DNA of 64,000 bases, taken from the NCBI RefSeq assembly GCF_000716875.1, contig NZ_JNWQ01000009.1, forward strand, positions 46,469 to 110,468. Reading direction: 5' to 3'. Every line of letters starts with the position of its first letter. The first letter of the stretch is position 1. A program made the translations under genes and the position numbers. The notes under the pieces were generated by a model. That model saw nothing but the letters and a program-made list of their open reading frames with translations, did no database searches and had not been told where the DNA came from. This document shows positions 29,842 to 37,575 of this stretch, piece by piece. This stretch comes from Streptomyces novaecaesareae. GTDB lineage: Bacteria; Actinomycetota; Actinomycetes; Streptomycetales; Streptomycetaceae.

Positions 29842-30923
29842 CCGTCGCCCCCAGCACCGCCCCGCCCCCGGCGGAGCACACCGCGCCCAGGACGCCGGGC
29901 GAAGCCCTCGCCCTGCTCGCCGACCGCCGCGCGACCGGCGCCCTGCACGGCCCGCTCGGTAGCCTCCACCTCCTCGCCGGGGAAGTGGTCGGCGCCGAGT
30001 CCCCCCGCGCACCCGGCCTGGCCGACCTGCTGGTCGGCACCGGCCGGATCACCCCCGAGGGCTGGGCGGAGCTGGTCCGTGTCCACGGCCTGCAGGGGAG
30101 GGTCGGCGACGTCCTGATCGAACGGCGACTGCTCACCCGGGGAGAGCTCGAACTCGGCCACCTGGGAACGCTGTTCGATGCCGCCTTCTTCGTCCTCGCC
30201 GACCCCGGCGGCGGCCTCTGGCGGTTCGAACCGGACGTCCGGCACTGGCTCGGACCGGTCGCGGCGGTCGACCCGGACCGGCTCGGCCGCGAGGTCGACC
30301 GTCGCCGCCGACTCCTCGACCGGATCTGGCCCTGGGCGCAGCTCGACACCGCGCCCGTCCGCCCGGTCGAGCGCAGCCGCCGGCCGTCCCACCGGCCGCC
30401 CGGCCGCCGACGCCGCGAGTTGCTCGACCACGCCGACGGCCGAAGAACCCCGGCGGACCTGGCTCGCCTGCTGGGCCGTTCCGGCTTCGGTGTCACGGCG
30501 GACGTCCGCCGCCTGGCCGCCGCCGGGCTGCTCGACGCCCCGGCGGCCAGCGCTCCGTCGGCCACCGCCCCGGCGGCCACCGCCCCGCCGACCATCGCCG
30601 AGCCCGTCGCGGCCCAGCCGGTGCCGGAGCAGCCGTCCGCTTCAGCCCCACGGGTCGCCGCCGGTGCCGCCGACCACGGCAGGCCGCCCGGCGGCCTGCA
30701 CCGCCGGATCCCCGGCGCCACCCTGCGCGGCGCCGCACCCGCCGACGCCGCGTGGCCGGGCACGGCGCCGGCCGACGCCGGTCCCGGTCCCGGTCCCAGT
30801 CCCGGCGTTGGCCCCCGCCCCGAACGCCAGCCCACCCCGGCAGCGGCCCACCCGCTGACCGTCCCCGACCCGGACATCGCGCTGCTGACCCGGGTCCGAG
30901 ACCTTCTGGAGGCCCGACTTTGA
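29838..30923 (+). CDS. DUF4388-like domain protein
   Basis: The protein has about 361 residues. The first 70 (PGEALALLADRRATGALHGPLGSLHLLAGEVVGAESPRAPGLADLLVGTGRI) match the DUF4388/PATAN pattern of alternating strands around a surface-exposed ligand site. These domains accompany two-component and roadblock signalling proteins. A middle helical part with RRRELLDHADGRRTPADLARLLGRSGFGVTADVRRLAAAGLLD looks like a winged helix. The rest is an Ala/Pro/Gly-rich disordered tail ending in a short helix, DPDIALLTRVRDLLEARL. GTG 29838 overlaps the preceding short ORF. It probably assembles with the neighbouring roadblock proteins. Confidence 0.75.
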   Translation: MTVAPSTAPPPAEHTAPRTPGEALALLADRRATGALHGPLGSLHLLAGEVVGAESPRAPGLADLLVGTGRITPEGWAELVRVHGLQGRVGDVLIERRLLTRGELELGHLGTLFDAAFFVLADPGGGLWRFEPDVRHWLGPVAAVDPDRLGREVDRRRRLLDRIWPWAQLDTAPVRPVERSRRPSHRPPGRRRRELLDHADGRRTPADLARLLGRSGFGVTADVRRLAAAGLLDAPAASAPSATAPAATAPPTIAEPVAAQPVPEQPSASAPRVAAGAADHGRPPGGLHRRIPGATLRGAAPADAAWPGTAPADAGPGPGPSPGVGPRPERQPTPAAAHPLTVPDPDIALLTRVRDLLEARL

Positions 30924-30957
30924 CCCACTCCCCGCCCGCGACCCCGCCGTCCCGGCC

Positions 30958-31401
30958 ATGAGGCGGGCCCTCAAGCAGCGTGTCGGAAGGAGACAACTGA
31001 TCGCCTTGGAGACCGAGCTGCTCGCGGAACTCCGCGCCGTCAAGCACCGCGTCCCGCACCTCGCGGGCGGGTTGGTGGCCAGCGTGGACGGCCTGCTGGT
31101 CGCGCACGACACCCACGGCACCGAACCCTCGGGCCTGGCCGCGATGACGGCGGCCTCGCTCTCCCTGGCCCAGCGGCTCGCCGACACCACCGGCCAGGGC
31201 GAGTTCCGGGAGTCGCTGGTGCGCGGCGAGCACGGCTATGTCGCCACCTACGCGGCCGGCGGCAGCTGCGTGCTGACCCTGTTGGCGCACCCGGACGTCA
31301 ACGTCGGCCGGCTGCACCTGGAGGCCCGGCGCAGCGCCCAGCGGATCGCGGGGCTGCTCAACGACAGCCTCCTGCCCAAGGACCCGCGCGACCCGGGCTG
31401 A
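30958..31401 (+). CDS. Roadblock/LC7 family protein 2
   Basis: The roadblock domain starts at LETELLAELRAVKHRVPHLAGGLVASVDGLLVAHDTHGTEPSGLAAMTAASLSLAQRLADTTGQGEFRESLVRGEHGYVATYAAGGSCVLTLLA. The strand-helix order and central helix fit the family and resemble DUF742-linked conservon proteins. The start is uncertain. ATG 30958 gives 147 residues, but the only good ribosome binding site, GGAAGGAGA, lies inside at 30983-30991 and would serve an unusual CTG or TTG start some 12-20 codons later. Third in the roadblock group. Confidence 0.8.
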   Translation: MRRALKQRVGRRQLIALETELLAELRAVKHRVPHLAGGLVASVDGLLVAHDTHGTEPSGLAAMTAASLSLAQRLADTTGQGEFRESLVRGEHGYVATYAAGGSCVLTLLAHPDVNVGRLHLEARRSAQRIAGLLNDSLLPKDPRDPG

Positions 31402-31526
31402 CCGGGACCGCCCACCAGAGCACCCAGGACCCGCGCAACCCCACCCCCAAGCCACCTCACCACCCAGCCCCAGCACTCAGTCACCCCACCACCCAACCAC
31501 CCAACCAATGAACGGGAGTTACTCAG

Positions 31527-31901
31527 ATGACCGACGCAGCCGGCGCACTCAAGCAGGCCATGACCAGCATCGAGGGCGCCATCGGCGCGGCCCTGGTGGA
31601 CTACAACAGCGGCATGGCACTCGCCACCCTCGACGGCCCCGGCGGCCTTGACCTCAACGTGGCCGCGGCCGGCAACACCGACGTGGTCCGCGCCAAGATG
31701 CGCACCATGGACATGCTCGGCCTGCAGGACGGGATCGAGGACATCCTGATCACCCTGTCCAGCCAGTACCACCTGATCCGTCCGCTCACCGGCCGCACCG
31801 GCAAGGGCCTGTTCCTCTACCTCGCCCTGGACAAGTCGCGCGCCAACCTCGCCATGGCCCGCCACCAGCTCACCAGGATCGAGGCGGACTTGGAGGTCTG
31901 A
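31527..31901 (+). CDS. Roadblock/LC7 family protein 3
   Basis: The 124-residue protein is a compact roadblock domain: ALKQAMTSIEGAIGAALVDYNSGMALATLDGPGG, then DILITLSSQYHLIRPLTGRTGKGLFLYLALDKSRANLAMARHQLTRIEADL. It starts ATG 31527 after GGGAG at a normal distance. The gap before it (31402-31526) is a CCA-rich low-complexity stretch that may separate it from the upstream operon. Similarity to roadblock 1 in the YHLIR strand and the final helix suggests a duplication or heterodimer partners. Confidence 0.88.
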   Translation: MTDAAGALKQAMTSIEGAIGAALVDYNSGMALATLDGPGGLDLNVAAAGNTDVVRAKMRTMDMLGLQDGIEDILITLSSQYHLIRPLTGRTGKGLFLYLALDKSRANLAMARHQLTRIEADLEV

Positions 31902-31938
31902 CGCCCGTCCGCGAGCCGGAGGAGTCCTCGGCGGCGGC

Positions 31939-32373
31939 TCAGGCCCCGCCGGGATCCCTCCGCGGCCTCCGTGGCCCGGTCGCCGTCTCCTTCCACCGGA
32001 CCTCGCCGCCCGGCAGCCCCGCGCACACCGCGCCCTCGGCGGTCAGCACGCTCCACGGCGCCAGCAGCGCATGCGGCGGGACGGACAGCGCACCGCCCCC
32101 GGCGAAGCCCAGCTCCAGGCCGCCGGCCAGGGTGATCCGGGCGGCGTCGACACTCCGCCCGACCAGCGCCAGCAGGCTGGGGCTCGGCCGGAAGGTCAGC
32201 GCCGGGAAGAAGTGCTCGACCTCTTCCGGCGCGGCGAACGACGGCGCCGCGAAGCGGAATTCGTGCGCCACCCGGACGGTCAGCTCGCCGTCCAGCAGCA
32301 GCTCCAGCCGTCCGCCCCCGCTGACCGACTCCACCCGACGGCCGGCCAGCACCTCCGTGATCGCGTTCTGCAT
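31939..32373 (-). CDS. Small beta-rich hypothetical protein (DUF6188-like)
   Basis: The 144-residue protein begins MQNAITEVLAGRRVESVSGGGRLELLLDGELTVRVAHEFRF, a pattern of short antiparallel strands, and continues with LALVGRSVDAARITLAGGLELGFAGGGALSVPPHALLAPWSVLTAEGA. It resembles a small actinobacterial family that I believe is DUF6188, function unknown. GGGGG precedes ATG 32371-32373. The last 20 residues are basic and probably disordered. It converges with the roadblock group. Confidence 0.65.
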   Translation of the reverse strand: MQNAITEVLAGRRVESVSGGGRLELLLDGELTVRVAHEFRFAAPSFAAPEEVEHFFPALTFRPSPSLLALVGRSVDAARITLAGGLELGFAGGGALSVPPHALLAPWSVLTAEGAVCAGLPGGEVRWKETATGPRRPRRDPGGA

Positions 32374-32441
32374 ACCCCCAGTCTGTCCCAATCCGCCCGA
32401 TCGGACCTGTCACCCGACCGCCATCGAACCGCCCCGGTCGG

Positions 32442-33656
32442 CTACCCGGCAGCCAGGCCGGCCACCAGCTCGACCGGCCCGCCCGCCCCCTCCCGGGCGG
32501 CCAGCGCGGCGGCCGTACGGTTCCAGGAGGGCTCGGTCAGCAGCGCTCGTGCTTCGGCCGGATCGCAGAACCGCCACTCCACCAGTTCCTCCTCCTGCAG
32601 CACGATCGAGCCGGGCATCCCCTCCGTCACCGTGCCCCCGTCGTACACGTACACCAGCACGGCGGTGTCCCGGCCGGTGGCCGGGTTGGCCCCGGGATCG
32701 GCGGCCATCCCCGGCTGCCAGTCCAGGGCCAGCAGCGGCCCGGGCTCGACCTCCCACCCCAGCTCCTCGCGGATCTCCCGCCGGGCCGCCGCCCGGGGCG
32801 TCTCCCGGTCCGCCTCGACCCCGCCGCCCGGCAGTGTCCAGTACGGCACCTGCCCGCGCGGCCCGTCCCACGGCCGCAGCCGTACCAGCAGCACCCGCCC
32901 GCCGGTGTCCGTGAACAGCGCCCGGGCCTTCGCCCGGATCCGGGGCCGGGTGGCGTAGAAGGTGTCCCGGTCCATCGGCGGCTCCGAGGCCTCAGGCGGC
33001 TCCGCCGGCCGCTGCCCGGCCCCCTGGGCCAGTCCCGGTGCCGGCACGCCTGCCAGCCCCGGGGCGGCGGCCAATCCCAGGTACTCGGGCGCCGGCCCGT
33101 CCGCGGGCAGCTCCCGCAGCGTGTGCCCGGTCGGCCGGCTGTCCTCCAGCTCCAACGGCCCGGCCGTACGCGGCGCGCGCAGACAGGCCGTCACCCGGCG
33201 CGACAGCCGGGGCGGCAGCGCGTGGCCCGCCTGCTCGGTGCTCAGCCACGTCCACCCGCCGACCTCCGCCGCATCCGGCCGGAACGCCGCCGCCTGCTCC
33301 GGCGTCAACGGTTCGGCCCAGTACAGGTACGCGACGATCGGCGGTCGGCTGCGCGAGAGCGCCCAGTCGACACAGGCCAGCGGCCCCAGCCGGGGCGTGA
33401 ACCCGAGTTCCTCGGCGATCTCCCGCAGGGCCGTCTCCCGCGGGGACCGGTCGGTGGTCTCCCACCCGCCCCCGGGAATCGCCACCGGATGCTTCCGGTC
33501 GTACGGCAGCCGTACCACCAGCACCCGCCCGTCCCGGTCGGGGAACAGCACCCCGGCCGCCGCCAGAATCCCCCGACTGCCGCTCGCACCCGCGTTCTCC
33601 ACCCCGGCTCCCTCCGTCGTACTCTCACCGGCCACGACAACCCGGGCCACCCCCAT
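32442..33656 (-). CDS. Protein with two fused NUDIX hydrolase domains
   Basis: The 404-residue protein carries two complete NUDIX boxes. The first is GGGWETTDRSPRETALREIAEELGF (about 96-120), the second GGGVEADRETPRAAARREIREELGW (about 285-309). Both fit GX5EX7REUXEEXGU with all catalytic acids. Such enzymes hydrolyse nucleoside diphosphates linked to another group, such as damaged nucleotides, NADH or sugar nucleotides. The domains are joined by a Pro/Ala-rich linker of about 60 residues. Two separate genes are the more usual arrangement. ATG 33654-33656 is the first start with a plausible context. Confidence 0.85.
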   Translation of the reverse strand: MGVARVVVAGESTTEGAGVENAGASGSRGILAAAGVLFPDRDGRVLVVRLPYDRKHPVAIPGGGWETTDRSPRETALREIAEELGFTPRLGPLACVDWALSRSRPPIVAYLYWAEPLTPEQAAAFRPDAAEVGGWTWLSTEQAGHALPPRLSRRVTACLRAPRTAGPLELEDSRPTGHTLRELPADGPAPEYLGLAAAPGLAGVPAPGLAQGAGQRPAEPPEASEPPMDRDTFYATRPRIRAKARALFTDTGGRVLLVRLRPWDGPRGQVPYWTLPGGGVEADRETPRAAARREIREELGWEVEPGPLLALDWQPGMAADPGANPATGRDTAVLVYVYDGGTVTEGMPGSIVLQEEELVEWRFCDPAEARALLTEPSWNRTAAALAAREGAGGPVELVAGLAAG

Positions 33657-33771
33657 GGTTCCCAGCCGGCCCCCGCACCGATCACCACCACCGGGTGACC
33701 CGGAGGCATCCGCGGGCCGCGCCACGGCAGCCACGCGACGGCACAGCAGCCGCGCCACGGCCCAGCCGCAC

Positions 33772-34656
33772 TCACCCCAGCGACGCCAGCGCCTGCGCCG
33801 CCGCCCGCGCCATCTGCTCGTCGTGCCGCCCGCTCGCGCCGCGCAGGCGGGCTGCGCCCTCGGCCGCCGCGAGGGCGAGGAGCCCGGGCAGCAGGTCGGT
33901 GCTGCGTGCGAGGACCCAGCGGGTGCCCTGGGTGGCCATCCACCACAGGTCGGCTGCCTTGCCCGGCGGGGGCTCGGCCGGTTCGGCGGCCGGGGGCGGG
34001 CCGAGCGGGTGGCCGGCGCCGGTGAGCAACTCGTGGTAGCGGCGGGCGATCAGGTGGTGGCCTTCGGCGCTGGGGTGCAGGCGGTCCACGCTCAGCAGCC
34101 GTCGTTCGTCCAGCCAGGGCAGTTCGGCGATGTGCAGGTGTACGGCCCGGTGGCGCGCGGTGAGGGCGTGCACCACGGTGTTGACGGCCCGCATCCGTCG
34201 TGCCAGCGGGCGGGCGAGTGGTGCCGGGAGGCGGAGCAGGGTGCCCGGGTCGGGGAGGCAGGCGGTGAGCAACACGGCGCCGTGGGCGGAGAGTTCACCC
34301 ATCGTGGCGTCCAGCTCCAGGGTGCTGCGCCGGATGTCGAAGCCCGCCCGCAGGGTGTCGTTTCCGCCGACGACCACGGCCGCCAGCTGCGGCCGCAAGG
34401 CCAGTGCCTGCGGTAGCTGACGACTCGTCAAATCTGCTGTCAGTGCCCCGCTGTACGCCAGATTGGTGAACTCCACCGCCCGTCCCTCGGGCGCCAACGA
34501 GTGCGCGAGGAGGGTCGCCCAGCCGCGCCACCCCTCGTCGACCGGGTCTCCGATGCCCTCCGTCACCGAGTCCCCGAGCGCGACAAACCGTGCCAGCTCG
34601 CCCGCCGGAGTCCGCTCCGGCGTCGCCCGGTCACGTCCGGTGCCGAGCACGTCCAT
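33772..34656 (-). CDS. SGNH/GDSL hydrolase
   Basis: The 294-residue protein has the SGNH blocks in order: block I FVALGDSVTEGIGDP with the nucleophile Ser, block II Gly in NLAYSGAL, block III VVVGGNDTLR (Asn) and block V VDRLHPSAEGHHLIA (Asp-x-x-His). These are esterases or deacetylases of lipids or sugars. No signal peptide is evident. ATG 34654-34656 follows GGAAGGGG. The gene overlaps the end of the glycosyltransferase gene by 26 bp and is probably transcribed with it, so it may act on the same lipid or glycan. Confidence 0.88.
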   Translation of the reverse strand: MDVLGTGRDRATPERTPAGELARFVALGDSVTEGIGDPVDEGWRGWATLLAHSLAPEGRAVEFTNLAYSGALTADLTSRQLPQALALRPQLAAVVVGGNDTLRAGFDIRRSTLELDATMGELSAHGAVLLTACLPDPGTLLRLPAPLARPLARRMRAVNTVVHALTARHRAVHLHIAELPWLDERRLLSVDRLHPSAEGHHLIARRYHELLTGAGHPLGPPPAAEPAEPPPGKAADLWWMATQGTRWVLARSTDLLPGLLALAAAEGAARLRGASGRHDEQMARAAAQALASLG

Positions 34657-35827
34657 CCCAACCCCCTTCCACCGCACCGTCGTTCCGCAGTCCGTGCGCC
34701 GCCAGGAACGCCGCGACCGCCGCGGGCCACCCGTACCGCTCGGCCTGCGCCCGTGCGGCGGCCCGTCGGCTCCCCTCCGGTCGTTCCAGCAACTCCCGGA
34801 CGGCGACGGCGAATCCGGCGCCCGTGTCGGCCGCCGCCAGTCCTGCGGGCCCGACCAGCCCGGGCAGCGCGGAGGAGCGGCTGACCACGACCGGCGTCCC
34901 GCAGGCGAGCGCCTCCATCGCGGCCAGCCCGAAGGTCTCCACCGGGCCGGGCGCGAGCACCACGTCCGCGCAGCCCAGCAGCCGGGCCAGCGCCTCGCGC
35001 CCGCCGAGGTGCCCGAGGAAGCGCACCGGGAGCCCCAGCCGGGCGGCCCGGGCTGCCAGCCGCCCCTGCAGCGGGCCGGTTCCGGCCACCGCCAGCACGG
35101 CGGGCAGCCGCTGTGCCCGCAGTGCCGCCAGCGCCTCGATCGCCCGCTCGGGCCGCTTCTCCGCCGAGAGCCGCGAGCAGAGCACCAGCAGCACCTCCTC
35201 CGGCGCGGCGTACCGGGCCCGCTCCGCCGCCCGTTCGGCGGGCGGCAGTGGCCGCATCGTGTCCAGGTCCACTCCGAGCGGGGCCCGGGTGAGGTTCGGC
35301 GTGCCGATCCGCCGGAACTCGGCGGCCGCCCAGTCGGTGGTGCACAGCACCGAGTCGTACGCCCGGGCGGTCGCCGCGTTCAGCCGGTCGGCGGCCGCGC
35401 TCGCCAGCGGCCCGGGCACTCCCCGGGTGCGGAGCACCCCGGTGGCGCTCTCGTGCGAGACCATGACCGAGCGCACGCCGTGCCGCCGTGCCCAGGCGCC
35501 GGTCCAGCGCAGCGTGGTGCGGTCGGACACCTCCAGCCTGTCGGGGGAGAGCCGGGTCAGCTCGGCGGCCACCGCCCGCCGGTCGGTGAGCAGCCGGTAG
35601 CCGCCGCTGGCCGGCAGGACCGGGCCGGGCAGGGTGACCACCAGGCCCTGTTCGGCCTCCTCCTCCGAGCGCCGTTCCCCGGGCACGATCAGCACCGGCC
35701 GGTGCCCGGCCTCCCGGTATCCGGCGCCCAGGTGCCGCAGCGCGGTGCGCAGGCCGCCGGAGACGGGGGTGACGAAGTTGGCGAGCCGGACGATCGTCAG
35801 GGCCTCGCGGTTCGCGGCGGCGTTCAT
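34631..35827 (-). CDS. Glycosyltransferase family 4 protein
   Basis: The 398-residue GT-B enzyme begins IVRLANFVTPVSGGLRTALRHLGAGYREAGHRPVLIVPG. It has the donor-binding half with LLVLCSRLSAEKRPERAIEALAAL and the EX7E motif PVETFGLAAMEALACGTPVV. Such retaining enzymes transfer mannose or glucose from a nucleotide sugar to lipids or polysaccharides at the membrane. The start ATG overlaps the stop of the second glycosyltransferase gene (ATGA, 35824-35827), so the pair act together, followed by the GDSL hydrolase. Confidence 0.9.
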   Translation of the reverse strand: MNAAANREALTIVRLANFVTPVSGGLRTALRHLGAGYREAGHRPVLIVPGERRSEEEAEQGLVVTLPGPVLPASGGYRLLTDRRAVAAELTRLSPDRLEVSDRTTLRWTGAWARRHGVRSVMVSHESATGVLRTRGVPGPLASAAADRLNAATARAYDSVLCTTDWAAAEFRRIGTPNLTRAPLGVDLDTMRPLPPAERAAERARYAAPEEVLLVLCSRLSAEKRPERAIEALAALRAQRLPAVLAVAGTGPLQGRLAARAARLGLPVRFLGHLGGREALARLLGCADVVLAPGPVETFGLAAMEALACGTPVVVSRSSALPGLVGPAGLAAADTGAGFAVAVRELLERPEGSRRAAARAQAERYGWPAAVAAFLAAHGLRNDGAVEGGWDGRARHRT

Positions 35828-37119
35828 GCCGGCAACTCCTCCGGCAACTCCTCCGGCAGCGCACCCTCGGCCGTCGGGCCTTCGGCCACCGGCCCGACCG
35901 GCGCCACCGACACGACCGGCGCTGTCACCCCGACCGGCGCGGCCACAGGACGGCCCGCCGCCCCGACCGCCGCCACCCCCCGGTGCTCCGCCAGCACCTC
36001 GGCGTAGTGCCGCAGCAGCAGGTCCCCGACCGCCTCCCAGGTGCGCGCGGTGACCTCCGCCCGCCCGGCCTGCCCGTACGCGGCCCGCCGCGCCGGATCG
36101 GCGGCCAGCTCGGCGACGGCCCGGGCCACCGCCGCGCCGTCCCGGGGCGGCACCAGCAGGCCGGTGCGGTGGTGTCCGACCAGGTCCAGCGGGCCGCCCG
36201 CCGCCGGGCCGATCACCGGCACGCCGCTGGCCATCGCCTCCTGGATGGTCTGACAGAAGGTCTCCAGCGGGCCGGTGTGCACGAACAGATCCAGGGTCGC
36301 GAAGCAGCGCGCCAGTTCGTCACCGGTCCGGCGGCCCAGGAACACCGCGCCGGGCATCGAGGCCTTCAGCCCGGGTGCCGAGGGCCCGTCCCCGACGACC
36401 ACCACCCGTACGCCGGGCAGTGCGGAGGCCGCCACCAGCAGGTCGACGCGCTTCTCCGGTGCCAGCCGCCCGACGTACCCGACCAGTACTTCCCCGCCGG
36501 GTGCCAGTGCCCGGTGCAGCGCCTCGTCCCGGTGCCGGGGGTGGAACCGCGCCGAGTCGACCCCGCGCGGCCACAGCTGCACCCGTGGCACCCCGTGTGC
36601 CGTCAGGTCCTGGGCGGCCGGGGTGGACGGCGCCAGCGTCCGGGCGGCCGCCCGGTGCACGGCCCGGATCCGCCGCCACGCGGCGGCCTCGCCGAGGCCC
36701 CGCCCGGCCCGGTAGGCGTGTGCGTAGCCGGCGAGGTCCGTCTGGTACACGGCGACGGCGGGCACCCTGAGCCGGGCCGCCACCTGCATCCCGCGCGCAC
36801 CGAGGACGAACGGGCTGGCCAGGTGCACGATGTCGGGCCGGTGCCCGGCGACGGCGGCCGCGAGCTGTCGGCTCGGCAGCGCGATCCGCACCTGCGGGTA
36901 CCCGGGCAGCGGCATCGACGGAATGCGCACCACGGGGATCTCGCCCGCCCCGGCACTCCCGAAGGTCTCCGGCGGGCACTCCGCGCCCCGCGCCGGCGCG
37001 GGGGTGACGACAAGGGGCTGATGGCCGCGGCGGGCCAGATGCTCGGCCGTCCGCAGCACGCTGTGGGCGACTCCGTTGACCTCGGGTGGGAAGGATTCCG
37101 TGACGATGACGACGCGCAT
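35824..37119 (-). CDS. Glycosyltransferase family 4 (GDP-mannose-dependent, MgtA/PimB-like)
   Basis: The 431-residue enzyme starts MRVVIVTESFPPEVNGVAHSVLRTAEHLARRGHQPLVVTP, the hallmark of the mannosyltransferase subgroup. It has GYVGRLAPEKRVDLLVAASALPGVRVVVVGDGP and LETFCQTIQEAMASGVPVIGPAAGGPLDLV. It is likely to transfer mannose to a glycolipid or lipoglycan at the cytoplasmic face. The last 50 residues form a Val/Pro/Glu-rich low-complexity tail ending in the repeat LPEELPEELPA, unusual for the family. ATG 37117-37119 is preferred over an upstream in-frame ATG because the family starts at MRVVIV. First gene of a three-gene operon. Confidence 0.9.
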   Translation of the reverse strand: MRVVIVTESFPPEVNGVAHSVLRTAEHLARRGHQPLVVTPAPARGAECPPETFGSAGAGEIPVVRIPSMPLPGYPQVRIALPSRQLAAAVAGHRPDIVHLASPFVLGARGMQVAARLRVPAVAVYQTDLAGYAHAYRAGRGLGEAAAWRRIRAVHRAAARTLAPSTPAAQDLTAHGVPRVQLWPRGVDSARFHPRHRDEALHRALAPGGEVLVGYVGRLAPEKRVDLLVAASALPGVRVVVVGDGPSAPGLKASMPGAVFLGRRTGDELARCFATLDLFVHTGPLETFCQTIQEAMASGVPVIGPAAGGPLDLVGHHRTGLLVPPRDGAAVARAVAELAADPARRAAYGQAGRAEVTARTWEAVGDLLLRHYAEVLAEHRGVAAVGAAGRPVAAPVGVTAPVVSVAPVGPVAEGPTAEGALPEELPEELPA

Positions 37120-37176
37120 GCCAGTGTTCTGTCCGGGTCCGGCATGCACCCGGCCAAAGGGATCTGTCGAACAAGC

Positions 37177-37214
37177 GAACGCGGGTCGGCGATTTGCTCC
37201 ACCGACCCGCGTTC
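37177..37214 (-). terminator. Hairpin terminator after the DUF1508 gene
   Basis: GAACGCGGGTCGG (37177-37189) pairs with CCGACCCGCGTTC (37202-37214), a perfect 13-bp stem with a 12-base loop. It lies between the DUF1508 gene and the glycosyltransferase operon, isolating the two. Confidence 0.7.
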
Positions 37215-37239
37215 CTCCGTACCTGGTGCCGCCCTGGCC

Positions 37240-37428
37240 TCACATCGACCCGGCCGCCTCCTTGAGCTCCGCGTAGGGCGCGAGCTTGCGGATCGACTCG
37301 ATGCTCTTCAGGCAGTCGTCCTTGCTCTCCTCCGGGTCCCCGGTCACCACGACCGCCCCGTTGCTCGCCTTGAGCCGGAACCGGTGCATCCCGCTCTCGT
37401 CCATGTACAGCTCGAATCTGCCCGCCAT
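37240..37428 (-). CDS. YegP-like DUF1508 protein
   Basis: The 62-residue protein is a single DUF1508 module: GRFELYMDESGMHRFRLKASNGAVVVTGDPEESKDDCLKSIESIRKLAPYAEL. The F(R/x)LKAxNGxxVxxSExYxxKxxxxxGIxSV family pattern is clearly visible. These small beta-alpha proteins have no known activity. GGAAAGG precedes ATG 37426-37428. The gene is monocistronic with its own terminator. Confidence 0.88.
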   Translation of the reverse strand: MAGRFELYMDESGMHRFRLKASNGAVVVTGDPEESKDDCLKSIESIRKLAPYAELKEAAGSM

Positions 37429-37575
37429 GCCGGTATCAGCCTTTCCGCTGGGATGACCCCCTGGCACCGCACCGTAGGCGTGCCTCCGCCGTGCCGCCCG
37501 TCAGCCGTGCCGTTCGAGTGGGCGCGCCCTTCGACTGGCCGTGGTGGTCCAGGGCGCCGGAGGGTCACCGGGAGG

